Assembly: GCA_017643965.1 (NCBI GenBank)
Contig: JAEPMM010000181.1
Coordinates: forward strand, 1 to 6,803
DNA: 6,803 nucleotides
Direction: 5' to 3'
Source of the DNA: Marinobacter sp.
GTDB lineage: Bacteria; Pseudomonadota; Gammaproteobacteria; Pseudomonadales; Oleiphilaceae
Both the position numbers and the translations under genes were made by a program. The notes below the pieces were generated by a model. That model ran no database searches and was not told the DNA's origin. It was given only the letters and a program-made list of their open reading frames with translations. Shown piece by piece: positions 5,363 through 6,803 of this stretch (position 1 is the first letter of the stretch; each line of letters opens with the position of its first letter).

Positions 5363-6803
5363 GTGATTCGGGTAGAACTGCCGGCGCTGATCGGGCGCCT
5401 CAACGACATTTGCCGCCAGGGGCTGGAATCCTCCGCGGCCCTCTGCATCAGCCGCCAGGGCGCGGAAATCACCCCGGCCCACTTGCTGTTCAAGCTGCTG
5501 GAAACGCCGTTTTCCGATGTGCGCCAGATCCTTGAGCACGCCGGCATCAACCATCAGCAATTGCAGCCGTTAGTGGGTGACAGCCTGAACGGCGAACCCC
5601 AGACCGCCGAGCCTTATCCGTCATTCTCGCCACTGCTGGTGGACCTGCTGCAGGACGCCTGGTTGCTGGCCTCCACCGAGTTCGGCCATCAGGACCTGCG
5701 CTCCGGTGCCATCTTCCTGGCGCTGCTGCTGAACGTCGACCGTTATCTGATGCCGCAGGTGAGCAAGGCACTGGTCGAGATCAACCGCGAGCACCTGCGC
5801 AAGCAGTTCGACCGGGTCACCGAAGGCTCCGTGGAGCGCCCGCAACTGAATGAAAAAGACGGTGGTCAGCCCGCCGTTGCCACCGATCTGGACCCGCTCA
5901 AACGCTACGCCACCGACTTCACCAGACTGGCGCGCGAGAGCAAGCTCGACCCGGTGGTGTGTCGCGACGCCGAAATCGACCAGATGATCGACATCCTCTG
6001 CCGCCGCCGCAAGAACAACCCCATCGTGGTGGGTGACGCCGGCGTCGGCAAAAGCGCCGTGGTGGAGGGCCTGGCCCTGCGCATCGTCAGCGGTGATGTG
6101 CCTGAACGGCTGACCGGCGTGGAACTGTGGACCCTGGACATGGGCGCGTTGCAGGCCGGGGCGTCGGTCAAAGGCGAGTTCGAGAAACGCCTCAAAGGCG
6201 TGATCGAAGCGGTCAAAGGCTCCGCCACCCCGATCATCCTGTTCATCGACGAAGCCCACACCCTGATCGGCGCCGGCAACAGCGAGGGCGGCTCCGACGC
6301 CGCCAACCTGCTGAAACCCGCGCTGGCCCGGGGCGAGCTGCGCACCATCGCCGCCACCACGTGGCGCGAGTACAAGAAATACTTCGAGAAAGACCCGGCC
6401 CTGAGTCGCCGCTTCCAGCCGGTAGCACTGGACGAGCCCACGCCGGGCGAAGCCGTCCACATTCTCCGTGGCCTGCGCACCGTCTACGAAAAAGCCCACA
6501 ACGTCCTGGTCGCCGACAGCGCGCTGAAAGCCGCGGCGGAAATGTCCGCCCGTTACCTGGCCGGCCGTCAGCTGCCGGACAAAGCCATCGACGTGCTGGA
6601 CACCGCCTGCGCCCGGGTCAGCCTCAACCTCAGCACCCCGCCGCGCCGCCTCAGCCATGTGCGCAGCGAACTGCACCAGATGGCCATGGAACAGGACCTG
6701 ATTGCGAGAGAACACACCCTGGGCCAGGCCGTGGACGCTGAGCGGGAAAGCGAACTGGCAGCCCGCATCGCGGCGCTGAAAGAAGAATCCTCAGAGCTGG
6801 AAC
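5363..6803 (+). CDS. tssH: TssH (ClpV) AAA+ sheath-recycling ATPase (5' part)
   Basis: ClpV is a hexameric double-ring AAA+ unfoldase of the ClpB/Hsp100 group that disassembles contracted TssB/TssC sheaths in the cytoplasm so that subunits can be reused. The frame is open from GTG 5363 to the right edge: 480 full codons, a little over half of the usual 870-900 aa. Seen in order: a Clp-N type domain at about 1-150, starting MIRVELPALIGRLN; a polar linker at about 150-175; and the first AAA+ domain from about 176. That domain has Walker A GDAGVGKS at 224-231, Walker B ILFIDEA at 292-298 and the Arg-finger stretch LSRRF at 347-351. ANLLKPALARGELRTIAATTW before the finger is strongly ClpV-like. 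From about 415 a charged helical stretch begins the middle coiled-coil domain. The second ATPase domain lies beyond the window. The catalytic residues seen are intact. The gene follows tssL after 10 nt. Confidence 0.96.
   Translation, partial: MIRVELPALIGRLNDICRQGLESSAALCISRQGAEITPAHLLFKLLETPFSDVRQILEHAGINHQQLQPLVGDSLNGEPQTAEPYPSFSPLLVDLLQDAWLLASTEFGHQDLRSGAIFLALLLNVDRYLMPQVSKALVEINREHLRKQFDRVTEGSVERPQLNEKDGGQPAVATDLDPLKRYATDFTRLARESKLDPVVCRDAEIDQMIDILCRRRKNNPIVVGDAGVGKSAVVEGLALRIVSGDVPERLTGVELWTLDMGALQAGASVKGEFEKRLKGVIEAVKGSATPIILFIDEAHTLIGAGNSEGGSDAANLLKPALARGELRTIAATTWREYKKYFEKDPALSRRFQPVALDEPTPGEAVHILRGLRTVYEKAHNVLVADSALKAAAEMSARYLAGRQLPDKAIDVLDTACARVSLNLSTPPRRLSHVRSELHQMAMEQDLIAREHTLGQAVDAERESELAARIAALKEESSELE

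Noticed and set aside
5621..6715. Antisense open frame of about 364 codons opposite tssH
   Set aside because: It is opposite a clear ClpV with Walker motifs. Its product is Gly/Ala/Gln/Val-rich with no recognisable motif, as expected when a GC-rich gene is read on the other strand.
6127..6741. Second + strand open frame of about 204 codons within tssH
   Set aside because: It is out of frame with ClpV, very rich in Arg, Pro and Gly, and overlaps the conserved AAA+ motifs; it is a shadow frame.

Overview
The window is one stretch of a type VI secretion system (T6SS) cluster, all on the + strand. Seven genes are packed with almost no space between them: tssF (3' end only), tssG, an FHA-domain gene (tagH), tssJ, tssK, tssL and the first part of tssH (clpV). 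The sequence is GC-rich, with strong G/C preference at third codon positions. The protein sequences and gene order suggest a gammaproteobacterium of the Vibrio/Marinobacter/Halomonas kind. I cannot fix the genus from sequence alone. From memory, the order tssF-tssG-fha-tssJ-tssK-tssL-tssH matches the Vibrio cholerae VCA0110-VCA0116 segment.

Layout: 1-290 end of TssF; 254-1270 TssG, overlapping tssF by 37 nt; 1293-2645 TagH; 2642-3175 TssJ lipoprotein, GTG start, 4-nt overlap; 3175-4509 TssK, 1-nt overlap; 4513-5352 TssL; 5363 to the window end TssH/ClpV, GTG start, open at the 3' edge. The largest gap between genes is 22 nt. There is no room for an internal terminator, and I see no promoter, RNA gene, repeat array or mobile element. 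The genes are almost certainly co-transcribed and partly translationally coupled.

How they work together: TssF and TssG form the wedge of the phage-like baseplate. TssK joins that baseplate to the membrane complex by contacting TssL. TssJ is the outer-membrane lipoprotein end of the TssJLM complex; tssM is not in this window. ClpV is the AAA+ unfoldase that recycles the contracted TssB/TssC sheath. TagH is an accessory FHA scaffold, which in some systems links T6SS assembly to threonine phosphorylation. Sheath, tube, spike, TssE, TssA, TssM and effector genes should lie outside the window.

The set is a canonical T6SS core and I do not see a new system. The main oddity is the FHA domain of TagH. 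It keeps the fold-type residues but has lost the usual phosphothreonine-contacting residues, which suggests non-canonical, phospho-independent function. Lesser points are a possible internal start in tagH and a G7 tract in tssL where gain of one G would make an immediate stop.
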